NCBI RefSeq assembly: GCF_900155585.1
Contig: NZ_LT707418.1
Coordinates: 623,115 to 687,114 of the forward strand
DNA: 64,000 nucleotides
Origin: Aedoeadaptatus urinae
GTDB lineage: Bacteria; Bacillota; Clostridia; Tissierellales; Peptoniphilaceae
Reading direction: 5' to 3'
Shown here piece after piece: positions 53,366-62,536 of the stretch. The position numbers were made by a program, and so were the translations under genes. Each line of letters begins with the position of its first letter. Position 1 is the stretch's first letter. The notes under the pieces are model-generated. The model was not told the DNA's origin. It did no database searches and was given only the letters and a program-made list of their open reading frames with translations.

Positions 53366-53386
53366 AAAAGGGCCCGAGGGCCCTCT
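53366..53386 (-). terminator. Weak terminator or processing hairpin between the C-S lyase and M20 genes
   Basis: AGGGCCC / GGGCCCT palindrome followed on the minus strand by only TTTTC, so read-through into the M20 gene is likely. Confidence 0.55.
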
Positions 53387-53388
53387 TG

Positions 53389-54585
53389 CTATTTTATGGC
53401 GTCCAAGCCACGTGAAATATCGTCAATAATGTCTTCGGAATCTTCCAATCCGATGGACATACGGATCAGATTTTCCTTGATTCCCATACTGTCGAGAACG
53501 TCTTGAGCATATCCTTTGTGAGTCATGACAATGGGAAGCTCTACCAAGGTGTCGCAATCGCCTAAGCTTACCGCCAGCTTCGCCAGCTTAACATGTTCGA
53601 CAAATCGTACGGCATCTTCATAGTCGCCCTTTAATTCGAAACTCAGAATCCCACCGAATCCGTTTTTCATTTGCTTTTTCGCCACTTCATAAGAAGGATT
53701 CGTTTTTAAACCGGGGTAGTGCACCCTTTCGATTTTCGGGTGTGCTTCGAGAAATTCAGCCACCCTTTGTGCATTCTCGTTGTGCTTCGCCATTCTAGTG
53801 GAAAAAGTTTTTAATCCACGTATCAACAACCAGGCGTCGAAAGGACTGATGACGCTTCCGAAAAGACACATAAATTGGAATCGCAAACAATCCATATACT
53901 CCTTGTCATTGGCAATGGCCACGCCGCCGACCACGTCCCCGTGTCCGCAAATATACTTCGACGCACTGTGTACGACCACGTCGACGCCGAGTTCCAAGGG
54001 GTTTTGATGGTACGGCGTCGCAAAGGTATTGTCGATGACAACTTTAATTCCGTGTTCCTTGGCTAGAGCACAAACCCCTTGGATATCCACAATGCCCAAA
54101 AGCGGATTGTCCGGACTTTCGAAATAAATCAGCTTCGTCTCCGGACTTATCGCTTCTTTCAGTGCGTTCAGATCCTGCAGATTCACAATTTTGTGCGTTA
54201 TACCGAATCGTTCCAGCGTTTTCGTGACGAAATTAAAGGTGTTACCGTAAAGTGTTTGATTAATGATGATCTCGTCCTCGGCTTCCAGCAGGGACATAAT
54301 TACTGCACTAATGGCGCCCATGCCCGATGAAAAACCGACGGCATAGCGCCCCTTTTCCAAGGTCGCCATAATCTGCTCAAACACCTTTATCGTCGGATTG
54401 CCTCCGCGGGTATACACATAGTCATCTTCATCGCTTCCCATGGCCTGCAAGACATGATCGATTGAATCAAAGGTGAAGTTCGAACTTTGAACGATGGGCA
54501 TGGACATAGCTCTGTAAGGAAAAGGATCCATTTGGTGGCCGTGAATGCACTCCGTATCCGCTCTGAATTTTTTTTCCTTACTCAT
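53389..54585 (-). CDS. PLP-dependent trans-sulfuration family enzyme (methionine gamma-lyase-like)
   Basis: 398 residues. TECIHGHQMDPFPYRAMSMPIVQSSNF, YTRGGNPTIKVFEQIMATLE, GMGAISAVIMSLL, the PLP Lys in HSASKYICGHGDVVGG, and NPSYEVAKKQMKNGFGG. This is the Cys/Met metabolism family; close spacing of GHGDVVGG resembles methionine gamma-lyase, but cystathionine gamma-synthase/lyase roles are possible. Expected reaction: C-S cleavage giving a thiol, ammonia and a 2-oxo acid. The start at 54585 overlaps the upstream AhpD-like gene by 8 bases. Confidence 0.88.
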   Translation of the reverse strand: MSKEKKFRADTECIHGHQMDPFPYRAMSMPIVQSSNFTFDSIDHVLQAMGSDEDDYVYTRGGNPTIKVFEQIMATLEKGRYAVGFSSGMGAISAVIMSLLEAEDEIIINQTLYGNTFNFVTKTLERFGITHKIVNLQDLNALKEAISPETKLIYFESPDNPLLGIVDIQGVCALAKEHGIKVVIDNTFATPYHQNPLELGVDVVVHSASKYICGHGDVVGGVAIANDKEYMDCLRFQFMCLFGSVISPFDAWLLIRGLKTFSTRMAKHNENAQRVAEFLEAHPKIERVHYPGLKTNPSYEVAKKQMKNGFGGILSFELKGDYEDAVRFVEHVKLAKLAVSLGDCDTLVELPIVMTHKGYAQDVLDSMGIKENLIRMSIGLEDSEDIIDDISRGLDAIK

Positions 54586-54934
54586 CCGAGGCCCCCTCTT
54601 CCGACAGCTGATCAAAACAATCTAACGCCAGTTGGCTGTATTTTAAACCGGGACACGATTGAAGTACGATCGTCAGCTCCAGACATTCCACCAATTCTTC
54701 ACGACTGCAGCCCAGTTCATACAGGCTGATCGTATGATGGATTACGCATTCATCGCATTTGATTATAATGCTCATGGCCAACGATATGAGTTCTTTGGTC
54801 TTTTGATCTAAAGCACCTGCGCTTCTTGCTTCATTAGTGATCGTTGCCAGACCATCCATGACTTCGGGCATGGCCTCGACCAACCTTTTTCTATTTTTCT
54901 TTGTCGCTTCGAATCGTTCTCTGAATCCTTCCAT
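54578..54934 (-). CDS. AhpD-like/carboxymuconolactone decarboxylase-fold protein
   Basis: 118 residues. The redox motif CDECVIHH (CxxC plus His) is the AhpD active site, in an all-helical fold with LDQKTKELISLAMSIII ahead of it. Such proteins act as thiol-disulfide or peroxidase partners. It sits between an ABC ATPase fusion and a C-S lyase, which may release thiols that it handles. Five bases after the preceding gene. Confidence 0.88.
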   Translation of the reverse strand: MEGFRERFEATKKNRKRLVEAMPEVMDGLATITNEARSAGALDQKTKELISLAMSIIIKCDECVIHHTISLYELGCSREELVECLELTIVLQSCPGLKYSQLALDCFDQLSEEGASDE

Positions 54935-54938
54935 AAAT

Positions 54939-56831
54939 TTATAATTCCCCCAATGCTTTCGTTACATTATAAATGACCTTTTTCATTTGAAAACCGGAAC
55001 AGCCCACATTAAAATAGACGATGCTGGTTAAATCTTGATTGATTTCCGATCCCATAGTGGGAATGGCAAAGGCCTTTTCCTTCCAAAAGCTTCTCAGCTG
55101 CTTGTCGGATAGGTTCATGGACCGGCAGTCGATTCCCAAAATGTGGCTTTTTGTACCTAAGCCGAAAAGTTTCAGCCCGCCTTTTTCCAAACATTCCAAA
55201 AAGTCGCGGCGATTGTTTTCGATGACTTCTCTCGACGCCATTAGCCAATCCCGATTGTTTCCCATGTCCTTCATGATGATTTCATCTAAGCAAGAGGGAC
55301 GGGGATAATATTTCTCTTCGTAGGTTGATGTGAATTTTTGCGTGAAGACTTCATTATTACTTAAAGCGAGAGCAAATTCAAGGCCCGGCATATTGAATGA
55401 GACCGTCGGGTTCATAATGGAAAACGCCGGCGTGTTCACATCGCGAGTAAAATCTAAAACCGTGCGGAAAGACGGCTGACCGAGTAAGAATTCTTGCCCC
55501 GCTTCCATGCCTACGAGGACGAGATTCTTTTCGCTGGCAAATTCTGCAATCTCATTAAGCATGTCACCGGAATAGGTCTTCGATAAAAACAGATCCGGAT
55601 TCGACAGAACGATCATCTCAGTACCCTCTTGAAGGCACTCTGCCAACTTAACCTTCACGGCAGAGACGTCTTCATCAGCGATATTTGCATAGTAACTTAC
55701 GCGCCCCGCATTTTCTATTAACCGTTCATATTTATCTCGTTCAGAGGACAGGATAAGAACCTCGCTCCCGACTTCCGTAAAGCTTTCTAAAATATTTCTC
55801 AGCGCGAGTTCAGCGCTTTTCGCATAGGATATTTTTCCCTGTTCCGTCCCGTAGCCGTATTGACTCTTCATCCAATCAATAACCGAACGGTAAAAATTGT
55901 CCGACAAAAAGTCGATTCCCGCAACGTCACTGGAAAGACGAGCCATAATTCTGTCGCGTAATTTAACCGGCATTTCAAAATCTAAGTCCTCGACCTTTAA
56001 GGAATAAAGAGCGTTTTCCGGAAGAATTTCTTTCCACTTTAAGGAATTGGAATAGCGACGGTTAATGTCTTTATCTACTTTTGCTTCTTCGGCAACATTC
56101 GCCGTGCGATTTAAAAATTCACGGGTCCGCTCTTCTTTGGGATCGGTAAAGATCACATTGGGCGGGCCTTCTTCAACAATGTGCCCGCCTTCCATAAAGA
56201 TGATTCGATCGGCTACCTCTTTAGCAAATTCCATTTCGTGGGTCACAATCAACATCGTCGTCGTGCGGTCGATGGCTAAATCCTTAATGACCTCTAAAAC
56301 TTCGCCTTTGAGTTCAGGGTCGAGAGCCGAGGTGGGCTCGTCGAAAAGAACCAAGTTCGCATTGACGGCAACAGCTCGTGCGATGCCCACACGTTGCTGT
56401 TCGCCACCGGATAAGGTAATGGGATAGGCGTTGGCCTTTCCTATTAAGCCGACGGTTTCCAACCATTTTTCCGCTCGTTGTCGCGCCTCTTGTTTATCGA
56501 CGCCCTGGACGGTGACCAGCGGCTCCATAATGTTTTCAATGGCAGTCATGTTCTTGTACAAATTCGAACTTTGGAATACCATGGACGCTTGGCTTCGAAC
56601 AAATTTAATATCTTCTTTTGACAGATTGGCAAAGTCGACACCTTTTCCGTCGAAATTGACGGTCCCTGAATCCGGCCGCTCCAGCAAATTCAAACACCGA
56701 AGCAAAGTCGATTTTCCCGTTCCCGAAGGGCCGATGATTGCCGTCGTCGTTCCCGGATCGATGCGAAGATCGATGCCTTTTAAAACTTCGGTACCGGAAA
56801 AGCTCTTTCTTAATTTCGAAATTTCAATCAA
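54939..56831 (-). CDS. Amino-acid ABC ATPase fused to a PLP-less PatB/MalY-type domain
   Basis: 630 residues. Residues 1-245 are a complete GlnQ-type ATPase: Walker [10 protein letters not shown] (34-42), signature LSGGEQQR (140-147), Walker [13 protein letters not shown], His in VTHEM. From about 265 the sequence follows fold-type-I aminotransferases of the PatB/MalY C-S lyase branch: [64 protein letters not shown]. The PLP Lys is lost: SxSKxFNxxGL reads [11 protein letters not shown] with Val477. The PLP Asp of SDEIH is lost too: GMEAG, Met442. So it is probably a sensor or regulatory domain on the importer. TTG start, RBS TAGGAGGTG. Confidence 0.88.
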   Translation of the reverse strand: MIEISKLRKSFSGTEVLKGIDLRIDPGTTTAIIGPSGTGKSTLLRCLNLLERPDSGTVNFDGKGVDFANLSKEDIKFVRSQASMVFQSSNLYKNMTAIENIMEPLVTVQGVDKQEARQRAEKWLETVGLIGKANAYPITLSGGEQQRVGIARAVAVNANLVLFDEPTSALDPELKGEVLEVIKDLAIDRTTTMLIVTHEMEFAKEVADRIIFMEGGHIVEEGPPNVIFTDPKEERTREFLNRTANVAEEAKVDKDINRRYSNSLKWKEILPENALYSLKVEDLDFEMPVKLRDRIMARLSSDVAGIDFLSDNFYRSVIDWMKSQYGYGTEQGKISYAKSAELALRNILESFTEVGSEVLILSSERDKYERLIENAGRVSYYANIADEDVSAVKVKLAECLQEGTEMIVLSNPDLFLSKTYSGDMLNEIAEFASEKNLVLVGMEAGQEFLLGQPSFRTVLDFTRDVNTPAFSIMNPTVSFNMPGLEFALALSNNEVFTQKFTSTYEEKYYPRPSCLDEIIMKDMGNNRDWLMASREVIENNRRDFLECLEKGGLKLFGLGTKSHILGIDCRSMNLSDKQLRSFWKEKAFAIPTMGSEINQDLTSIVYFNVGCSGFQMKKVIYNVTKALGEL

Positions 56832-56842
56832 ACCGACACCTC

Positions 56843-57526
56843 CTATTTCTTATAAGCCACGGAAATTCGTCTTTCGAATCTCTTTTGGAATTGGGCCACA
56901 ATGATGATGACGACCCAATAAAAGACAGCGGCAATAAGGTATGTTTCTAAGGTTCTATAGGTCACCGCCGCCGTGTATTGGGCGCTTCCCATGATGTCCA
57001 TGATGCCTATGGTCATACCTATAGAGGTCATCTTAATCAGATCCAATAAAGCGTTGATTATAGACGGTGTGGCCGCAACGCTTGCTTGAGGCAAAATGAC
57101 ACGTCGCATGGCCATGGGAAGAGACATGCCGAAAGACACACTCGCCTCATATTGGCCTCGATCCACACTATCAATGGCCCCTCTTAAAATTTCAGAAATG
57201 TATGCCGCACTGTTTAAAGAAAGGCAGATAACCAAAGCCGCCGACTTCGGAATCATCTTCATCGGTTCAAATACTTCAGGTAAACCGTAATAAAAGATAA
57301 ACAATTGAATAAGCACAGGCGTGGCTCGGCAATACGCTTTAAAAACATTGATAACAGAATTAATCGCCTTATTATTTAACAATTGCAACACCGTCAAAAT
57401 GACAGCTAATGCCAGTGCAATAGAAAAAGAGACTAAAGATAAGTAAGCCGTTATCTTTAGTCCTTTAACCAGCATCGGGAACATTTGTATAAAATAAGGC
57501 AAAAACTGATTGATAAAATAATCCAT
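56843..57526 (-). CDS. Polar amino-acid ABC transporter permease
   Basis: 227 residues, five helices. The His/Glu/Gln/Arg-type permease signature is clear: [76 protein letters not shown] (EAA loop). It works as a homodimer with the ATPase encoded 11 bases downstream and the binding protein upstream. RBS AAAGGAG. Confidence 0.95.
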   Translation of the reverse strand: MDYFINQFLPYFIQMFPMLVKGLKITAYLSLVSFSIALALAVILTVLQLLNNKAINSVINVFKAYCRATPVLIQLFIFYYGLPEVFEPMKMIPKSAALVICLSLNSAAYISEILRGAIDSVDRGQYEASVSFGMSLPMAMRRVILPQASVAATPSIINALLDLIKMTSIGMTIGIMDIMGSAQYTAAVTYRTLETYLIAAVFYWVVIIIVAQFQKRFERRISVAYKK

Positions 57527-57549
57527 TTTTGCTCCTTTTCTTAGAACAA

Positions 57550-58422
57550 TTATTCAGCTTTTGTGATGTCCATTCCTACCCATTTTTCAGAGATTTTTTG
57601 TAATGTGCCGTCTGCTTGAATGTCGGCGATAAATGCATTGATGGCATCGAGGAGTTCCTTGTTTTCCTTCTTTACAACTAATGTCCCCGGTTCACTCTTG
57701 AATGCAGGCGTTACCTTCAGAGGAAGGCCCGTGTCTTTAATGGCGGTAAGACCTTGGACGTCTTGTGCTAAGCAGCCGTCGATCTTTCCGTTAGCCACTT
57801 CCTTCAACATGCCTTCAAGGGTTGCGGAGTTGTAAATTTCCCACTTCACTTCACCGTTGGGGTACATGGCGTCAATATCATTCTTCATATTGTTGCCTGC
57901 ACCGACGCCGATTGTTTTGCCTGCCAGGTCTTCAGCCGTCTTAATGTCTTTTTCATCTTCTCTTACAATGATTAAAGATTTGAAATAAGAGATCGGTTCC
58001 GAGAAAGCATATCTTTGTTCGCGTTCCGGCGTCGGTCCCATTTGGGCGGCTACTACTTGGGCTCTGTCCGTATCGAGTAAACCTAAAAGACCGGCGAAGT
58101 CAGCTTGTTCCCAGTTAACTTTAATGCCCGTTCTCTTTTCAAATTCGTTCCAGATGTCGATATCGTAACCGACCAGTTTGTCGCCATCCATGAACTCGAA
58201 GGGCTTGTAGCCGGGGGATGTGGCGACGGTGATTTCAGAAATATCCAATCCGTATTTCTTGTCGTCGCCGGCTGCCGCTTCCGTGCTTTCGTTTGCGTTT
58301 TTGTTTGCATTTGCATTTTCCGTTTTACCATTGTTTGTTTCCGCTTTTCCGCAAGATACCAGCAGCATCATTGCAGCCACAAGGAGTAAAACGTACTTCA
58401 TTTTTGAAAAATACTTTTCCAT
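57550..58422 (-). CDS. Amino-acid-binding lipoprotein (family 3)
   Basis: 290 residues. Lipoprotein signal ending LLVSC (Cys near 24), Asn/Lys/Glu-rich linker, then the family-3 domain: ITVATSPGYKPFEFMDGDKLVGYDIDIWNEFEKRTG, FAGLLGLLDTDRAQVVAAQMGPTPEREQRYAFSEPI, and LAGKTIGVGAGNN. A residual acidic and Arg pair contacts the ligand amino and carboxyl groups in this family. Neighbouring C-S lyase and deacylase genes suggest a sulfur amino acid as ligand. RBS GAGGTGA. Confidence 0.94.
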   Translation of the reverse strand: MEKYFSKMKYVLLLVAAMMLLVSCGKAETNNGKTENANANKNANESTEAAAGDDKKYGLDISEITVATSPGYKPFEFMDGDKLVGYDIDIWNEFEKRTGIKVNWEQADFAGLLGLLDTDRAQVVAAQMGPTPEREQRYAFSEPISYFKSLIIVREDEKDIKTAEDLAGKTIGVGAGNNMKNDIDAMYPNGEVKWEIYNSATLEGMLKEVANGKIDGCLAQDVQGLTAIKDTGLPLKVTPAFKSEPGTLVVKKENKELLDAINAFIADIQADGTLQKISEKWVGMDITKAE

Positions 58423-58460
58423 TCTTTCACCTCTGAGCTTTTCTAAATCTTATAAATTCT

Positions 58461-58483
58461 ATGTGCTTCACACGGAAGCACAT
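58461..58483 (-). promoter_or_regulatory. Leader hairpin of the amino-acid transport operon
   Basis: Perfect 9-bp stem ATGTGCTTC / GAAGCACAT with a 5-base loop, 38 bases before the binding-protein ATG. A TATACT near 58500 on the minus strand could be the -10, which would put the hairpin at the very 5' end of the mRNA. It could stabilise the mRNA or be an operator. Confidence 0.5.
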
Positions 58484-58606
58484 TAAACTACAAAATCAGT
58501 ATACACAAGAAATAATGAAAACGGTTCGATATAGATAAATAATTTATAATTTCTGTATCTATTTGTTTTTCAAATGGTTCTTCATGTTTAAATAATAGCT
58601 CAAACG

Positions 58607-58637
58607 CAAAAGACGGAGGCGTGAACCTCCGTCTCTT
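58607..58637 (-). terminator. Terminator of the second stalk-protein gene
   Basis: AGACGGAGG / CCTCCGTCT stem with a 6-base loop, then T4 on the minus strand. Confidence 0.88.
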
Positions 58638-58646
58638 TGTTTGCAC

Positions 58647-59465
58647 TTATTTCGTAATTTGAACCGTGGACAGAATCTCCGGCAATTGTTTCCGCGCGTC
58701 ATTGTAGGCCTTTTGTAATTCCTTACTTTCCAAGCTGGTTTGCACGTCGGAGGCGCAGATGAAGATTAGGTACTTGTTCCCGATCCGCCCCACGACGTAA
58801 CAGGGAATGTCGCCTTCCGGCTTGTCGGCGATGTCGAAGCAACCCACCCAGCCGATGGCTTCGTCGAAGGCGTGGTTTTTCTTTTCGTAGAGGCTCTTTC
58901 TCAAATAGCCGTCGTCCATTTTTTCTTCCTTGTACAGGAACATGCCTTTCTTGTCTTCGGGAATGGTGACGGTGACGTTCTTATAGACCTGAACCGTTTC
59001 ACCCTTAACCTTTTTGCCGATTTCCATGTCGCCGAAAAAGGCCGCCCGATTCTTTTCGTCCCATTGCACCTTCACGCCCAGGGCTTCGGCGACGAAGCGC
59101 ATGGGCAGATAGGTGCGGTTTTTAGAAATGCGGGGCACCGTGTCCATGGTCTTCTTCACGCCGTTGACCGTGTAGGCCTTTTTGCCGATGGTCATGACCA
59201 CATTCTTGTCGCCTTTCGTCAAGGTGACCTGACGCTTCTCTGCGTTCCAGTTGACCTTGCCGCCCAGTCCTTCGGTGACCACGCGCACCGGCAGGGTGAC
59301 GCGATTGTCTTTCATTTCCACGCCGGTAAAGTCGTCGAACATGGCGGCTTGCACGCCCTTAATGTAGACGTCGATGGGGTATTCGTCGTCGTCATCCGGC
59401 CCGTTGGCGAAGGCCAAGGTGGGGATGAAGCACAGGGCGAGTAAAATAAGTACTAATTTTTTCAT
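58647..59465 (-). CDS. Secreted protein with copper-amine-oxidase-type stalk domains (2)
   Basis: 272 residues. Sec signal (MKKLVLILLALCFIPTLAFA), an acidic patch DDDDEYPID, then stalk-domain repeats: NRVTLPVRVVTEGLGGKVNWNAEKRQVTL and NRTYLPMRFVAEALGVKVQWDEKNRAAFF. The C-terminal 110 residues are unassigned. It is a paralogue of the gene at 29912. Its upstream DNA has an 11-G tract directly before a TAAAAT -10, so surface exposure may be phase-variable. RBS AAAGGAG. Confidence 0.85.
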   Translation of the reverse strand: MKKLVLILLALCFIPTLAFANGPDDDDEYPIDVYIKGVQAAMFDDFTGVEMKDNRVTLPVRVVTEGLGGKVNWNAEKRQVTLTKGDKNVVMTIGKKAYTVNGVKKTMDTVPRISKNRTYLPMRFVAEALGVKVQWDEKNRAAFFGDMEIGKKVKGETVQVYKNVTVTIPEDKKGMFLYKEEKMDDGYLRKSLYEKKNHAFDEAIGWVGCFDIADKPEGDIPCYVVGRIGNKYLIFICASDVQTSLESKELQKAYNDARKQLPEILSTVQITK

Positions 59466-59499
59466 GGTTTCTCCTTTCTAAAACAATTCCTACGCTACT

Positions 59500-59531
59500 A
59501 TTTTACCCCCCCCCCCGAATAAAATATACAA
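59500..59531 (-). promoter_or_regulatory. Putative phase-variable promoter with poly-G tract
   Basis: Minus strand: TTGTAT (59526-59531), a 20-base spacer ending in eleven G (59506-59516), then TAAAAT (59500-59505). At G11 the spacing is too long; loss of three G would give 17. The -35 match is modest, so the exact upstream box is uncertain, but the G tract abutting the -10 is unmistakable. Confidence 0.55.
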
Positions 59532-59544
59532 TCCCTAAAATAAA

Positions 59545-59573
59545 TTGCATTGGCCAGTTCATCGGCGTATAGT
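59545..59573 (+). promoter_or_regulatory. Promoter of panD
   Basis: TTGCAT (59545-59550), 17-base spacer, TATAGT (59568-59573). The about 90-base leader has short hairpins (GCCC/GGGC, GCGGA/TCCGC) but no riboswitch I recognise. Confidence 0.75.
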
Positions 59574-59668
59574 ATTTTCCGGAGATCGTATTTTTATAAA
59601 CGATACTCGCCCTTTAAGGGGCATGAAGACACAGCGGATTTTCCGCCGACAATTTTATAAGGAGAATT

Positions 59669-60052
59669 ATGCAAGTAGAAATGTTACAGGGCAAAATTCA
59701 CCGGGCGACGGTGACCCAAGCTGAACTTAACTATGTGGGAAGCATTACCATCGATGAGGCGCTCCTGGAGGCCTCGGGCATTAGAGAGTATCAGAAGGTG
59801 CAAGTGGTGGACATCGACAACGGATCCCGTTTGGAGACCTACACCATTGCCGGCGAACGCAACAGCGGCGTGATTTGTTTAAACGGCGCCGCCGCACGAC
59901 TGGTCTCTGTGGGAGACAAGGTGATTATCATGAGCTACGCCGCATACGAGGCCAATGAGCTTACGGCCTACGCGCCGAAGGTGGTCTTTGTGGACGAAAA
60001 CAACGGCGTCAAACAAATCGCAACCTACGAAAAACACGGCACCTTGTCTTAA
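59669..60052 (+). CDS. panD: Aspartate 1-decarboxylase (pyruvoyl enzyme)
   Basis: 127 residues. The self-cleavage site is Gly-Ser in NYVGSITID, where the serine becomes the pyruvoyl group; [35 protein letters not shown] and KVIIMSYA follow. It makes beta-alanine for pantothenate and CoA. The other pan genes are not in this window, so it is monocistronic. RBS AAGGAG. Confidence 0.97.
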   Translation: MQVEMLQGKIHRATVTQAELNYVGSITIDEALLEASGIREYQKVQVVDIDNGSRLETYTIAGERNSGVICLNGAAARLVSVGDKVIIMSYAAYEANELTAYAPKVVFVDENNGVKQIATYEKHGTLS

Positions 60053-60090
60053 AGGCAATGAAATAAGGGGCAGAGTTTATTTCGCCCATA

Positions 60091-60115
60091 AAAAAACCCG
60101 CCGCGTGGCGGGTTT
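60091..60115 (-). terminator. Terminator of hcp
   Basis: AAACCCGCC / GGCGGGTTT with GCGT loop; T7 follows on the minus strand. Confidence 0.85.
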
Positions 60116-60127
60116 CATCATTATGCC

Positions 60128-60157
60128 GAAGGAAGGATCTGCCTTCCTTCTTTTTTT
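60128..60157 (+). terminator. Terminator of panD
   Basis: GAAGGAAGG / CCTTCCTTC stem with 5-base loop, then T7. Confidence 0.88.
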
Positions 60158-60168
60158 GTGCAAAATCC

Positions 60169-61788
60169 TTAGGCCAGAATCAGGTTTTGAATGTCTTCTT
60201 CCACGGTGCCGTTGGGGGCAATGTTGAAATTTTCCACCAGCACCTTCACCACATTTTCGCTTAAGAAGGCGGGAAGGGTGGGGCCCAAGTGAATATTTTT
60301 CACGCCCAGAGACAAAAGGGCCAAGAGGACGATGACGGCCTTTTGTTCGTACCAGGCGATGTTGTAGACGATGGGCAGCTCGTTAATGTCGTTCAAGCCG
60401 AAAATTTCCTGCAGCTTCATGGCGATGACGGCCAGGGAGTAGGAGTCGTTGCATTGGCCGGCGTCCAAGACCCGGGGAATGCCGCCGATGTCGCCCATGT
60501 GCAGTTTATTGTAGCGATACTTGGCACAGCCCGCCGTTAAAATCACCGTGTCGTCGGGCAGAGCCTTGGCAAATTCTTCGTAGTAGTTGCGGTCTCTTTG
60601 GCGTCCGTCGCAGCCGCCCATGACCACGAATTTCTTAATGGCGCCGCTCTTCACCGCATCCACGACCTTATCCGCGAGAGCGAAGACTTGATTGTGGGCG
60701 AAGCCGCCGACGAGGGTGCCTTCTTCGATTTTTTCAGGCGCCTCGCAACCCTTGGCCTGCTCGATAAGGGCGGAAAAATCCTTGTGGCCCTTTGCGTCTT
60801 CTTCAATGAATTTCGCACCCGGATAGCTTGCCACGCCGGTGGTGTAGAGGCGGTCCAAATAGCTGTCGTCCTTCGGCGGCACGATGCAGTTGGTGGTCAT
60901 AAGGATGGGGCCGTTGAAGCTTGCAAACTCTTCTTTTTGATGCCACCAGCTGCCGCCGTAATTGCCGACGAAGTGATCGTACTTTTTAAATGCGGGATAG
61001 TAATTGGCGGGAAGCATTTCCGAGTGGGTGTACACGTCCACGCCGGTGCCTGCCGTTTGTTCGAGGAGCTCTTCCATATCCTTTAGGTCGTGGCCGGAAA
61101 TTAAAATCCCGGGATTGTCCCGCGGCTCCAAGGACACCTCCGTCATTTCCGGATGGCCGAATTTCGTCGTGTTGGCTTCATCTAAAAGAGCCATGGCCTT
61201 GACGCCGTTTTCCCCGGTCTTTAAGGTGAGAGCCACGAGATCCTCCACAGACAAATTATCGTCGGTGATCTTTTCCAAAGCTTCGGCAATAAAGGCGTGG
61301 ACCTCGTCGTCTCTGAAGCCCAGCACATTGGCGTGGCGGGTGTAGGCCGCCGTGCCCTTTAAGCCGTAGGTAATGAGTTCTCTTAAAGAGCGAATGTCTT
61401 CATCTTTCGTGGCGAGAACGCCGATTGCATCGGCCTTCGCGGCTTCCGTAAGCCCTTCCCGCACGTCGAATGCAGCTTCGGCGGGAAGATCAGCCATGCC
61501 TTCGGCCAATTCCTTTTTCATGTCCAGGGTCTTTACAATGTATTCTTCCACCGTTTGCGAATTGAAGTTCGCATTGGTAATGGTGGTAAAGAGATTGTCC
61601 GCGATGCGGTCTTGTACGGCGATTTTCTTATCGCCTAAATCCCCCTTGCGATTGGCCACTTGGGCCAGGCCCTTGGTGACGTAAATCAGTAAATCCTGCA
61701 GATCCGCCACGTCCTTGGTCTTTCCGCAAACCCCTTTGACGGTACAGCCTTTATTGCCGGCGGTTTCCTGACATTGAAAACAAAACAT
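60169..61788 (-). CDS. hcp: Hybrid-cluster protein (hydroxylamine/NO reductase)
   Basis: 539 residues. N-terminal 4Fe-type cysteines Cys3, Cys6, Cys15 and Cys21 ([15 protein letters not shown]), then hybrid-cluster ligands in [43 protein letters not shown] and [15 protein letters not shown]. The enzyme reduces hydroxylamine in vitro and NO in cells, protecting anaerobes from nitrosative stress. No hcr reductase partner is adjacent. The start at 61788 follows AAGGAGG. Its promoter carries a Crp/Fnr-type palindrome and the next gene encodes such a regulator. Confidence 0.96.
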   Translation of the reverse strand: MFCFQCQETAGNKGCTVKGVCGKTKDVADLQDLLIYVTKGLAQVANRKGDLGDKKIAVQDRIADNLFTTITNANFNSQTVEEYIVKTLDMKKELAEGMADLPAEAAFDVREGLTEAAKADAIGVLATKDEDIRSLRELITYGLKGTAAYTRHANVLGFRDDEVHAFIAEALEKITDDNLSVEDLVALTLKTGENGVKAMALLDEANTTKFGHPEMTEVSLEPRDNPGILISGHDLKDMEELLEQTAGTGVDVYTHSEMLPANYYPAFKKYDHFVGNYGGSWWHQKEEFASFNGPILMTTNCIVPPKDDSYLDRLYTTGVASYPGAKFIEEDAKGHKDFSALIEQAKGCEAPEKIEEGTLVGGFAHNQVFALADKVVDAVKSGAIKKFVVMGGCDGRQRDRNYYEEFAKALPDDTVILTAGCAKYRYNKLHMGDIGGIPRVLDAGQCNDSYSLAVIAMKLQEIFGLNDINELPIVYNIAWYEQKAVIVLLALLSLGVKNIHLGPTLPAFLSENVVKVLVENFNIAPNGTVEEDIQNLILA

Positions 61789-61827
61789 CTGTTGCCTCCT
61801 TCTATATTCTTGTTTTAGCTTAGCTCC

Positions 61828-61870
61828 AGTATATGCGCGGGCAAATAAATTGTACGTAACCATTGTTACG
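61828..61870 (-). promoter_or_regulatory. hcp promoter with Crp/Fnr-type operator
   Basis: Palindrome CGTAAC-CATT-GTTACG (61855-61870) and, on the minus strand, a -10 TATACT (61828-61833) without a good -35. With the start point expected at about 61821, the palindrome is centred at -41.5, the class-II activator position. Confidence 0.8.
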
Positions 61871-61882
61871 CACAGTTAAAAA

Positions 61883-62536
61883 CTAAAATAAAAGGGATTC
61901 TAATTTTTCCGGATCGAAGGACAGCTCCCTGCCCTTCAAATCGATATAGCCTTCTCGATGCATTTTCATCAGCTCGCGAGACAGTGAGGGCCGGGGCACG
62001 GCCAGGTAATCGGCGAGCTCTTCCCGGTTCATCAGCGTCATTGGCTCGCCTTCGGGATTTTTAAAGAGCAAGTGGCGGGCGATCTTTTTGCGAAGGCTTC
62101 CCGCCGAGAGGATGAGCAGCTTTTGATTGAGAAAATAGGCTTTCTTCGCTAGGACCTGAAGCATATTTTCTGTTAAACGCTGAGCTGTGGCGCCGCCCGC
62201 GAGATCGAAGGCTTCTTTGGGCACGAAAAGCAGGCGGCTGTCCTTCACGGCGCGGCAGGCAAAGTCGTAGGGCCTGTCTTCCAAAAACAGATACACCTCG
62301 CCGAACACCGTCTCGGGCTTGTCGAATCGATTGACCATTTGCCGCTTGCCGGAATAATCGTTTTTCTCCACCTCCACTACTCCGTCGAGAAGAATAAAAA
62401 GCCCCGTCGCCTCGTCCTCTTCTCGAAAGACGTACTCTCCGGCGGCCACCTTTCGTTCATAGGCGCCCAAATTCTTTAAATAAGCATCCAGGGCCCCCCC
62501 GTCGACGCCGCGAAAAAGCTTGCTTCTATCGGCCAC
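61883..62536 (-). CDS. Crp/Fnr-family regulator, probably of hcp (HcpR-like)
   Basis: 217 residues. Cyclic-nucleotide-type beta barrel at 20-120 (GEYVFREEDEATGLFILLDGVVEVEK, FGEVYLF), a dimer helix, then a winged helix with LMNREELADYLAVPRPSLSREL. No N-terminal Fnr cysteines, so it is not an Fe-S Fnr; HcpR-type regulators sense NO by haem or another route and activate hcp, which fits the adjacent gene and operator. GTG start at 62536, six bases after GAGGTG; it overlaps the stop of the 110-residue ORF upstream. Confidence 0.88.
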   Translation of the reverse strand: MADRSKLFRGVDGGALDAYLKNLGAYERKVAAGEYVFREEDEATGLFILLDGVVEVEKNDYSGKRQMVNRFDKPETVFGEVYLFLEDRPYDFACRAVKDSRLLFVPKEAFDLAGGATAQRLTENMLQVLAKKAYFLNQKLLILSAGSLRKKIARHLLFKNPEGEPMTLMNREELADYLAVPRPSLSRELMKMHREGYIDLKGRELSFDPEKLESLLF

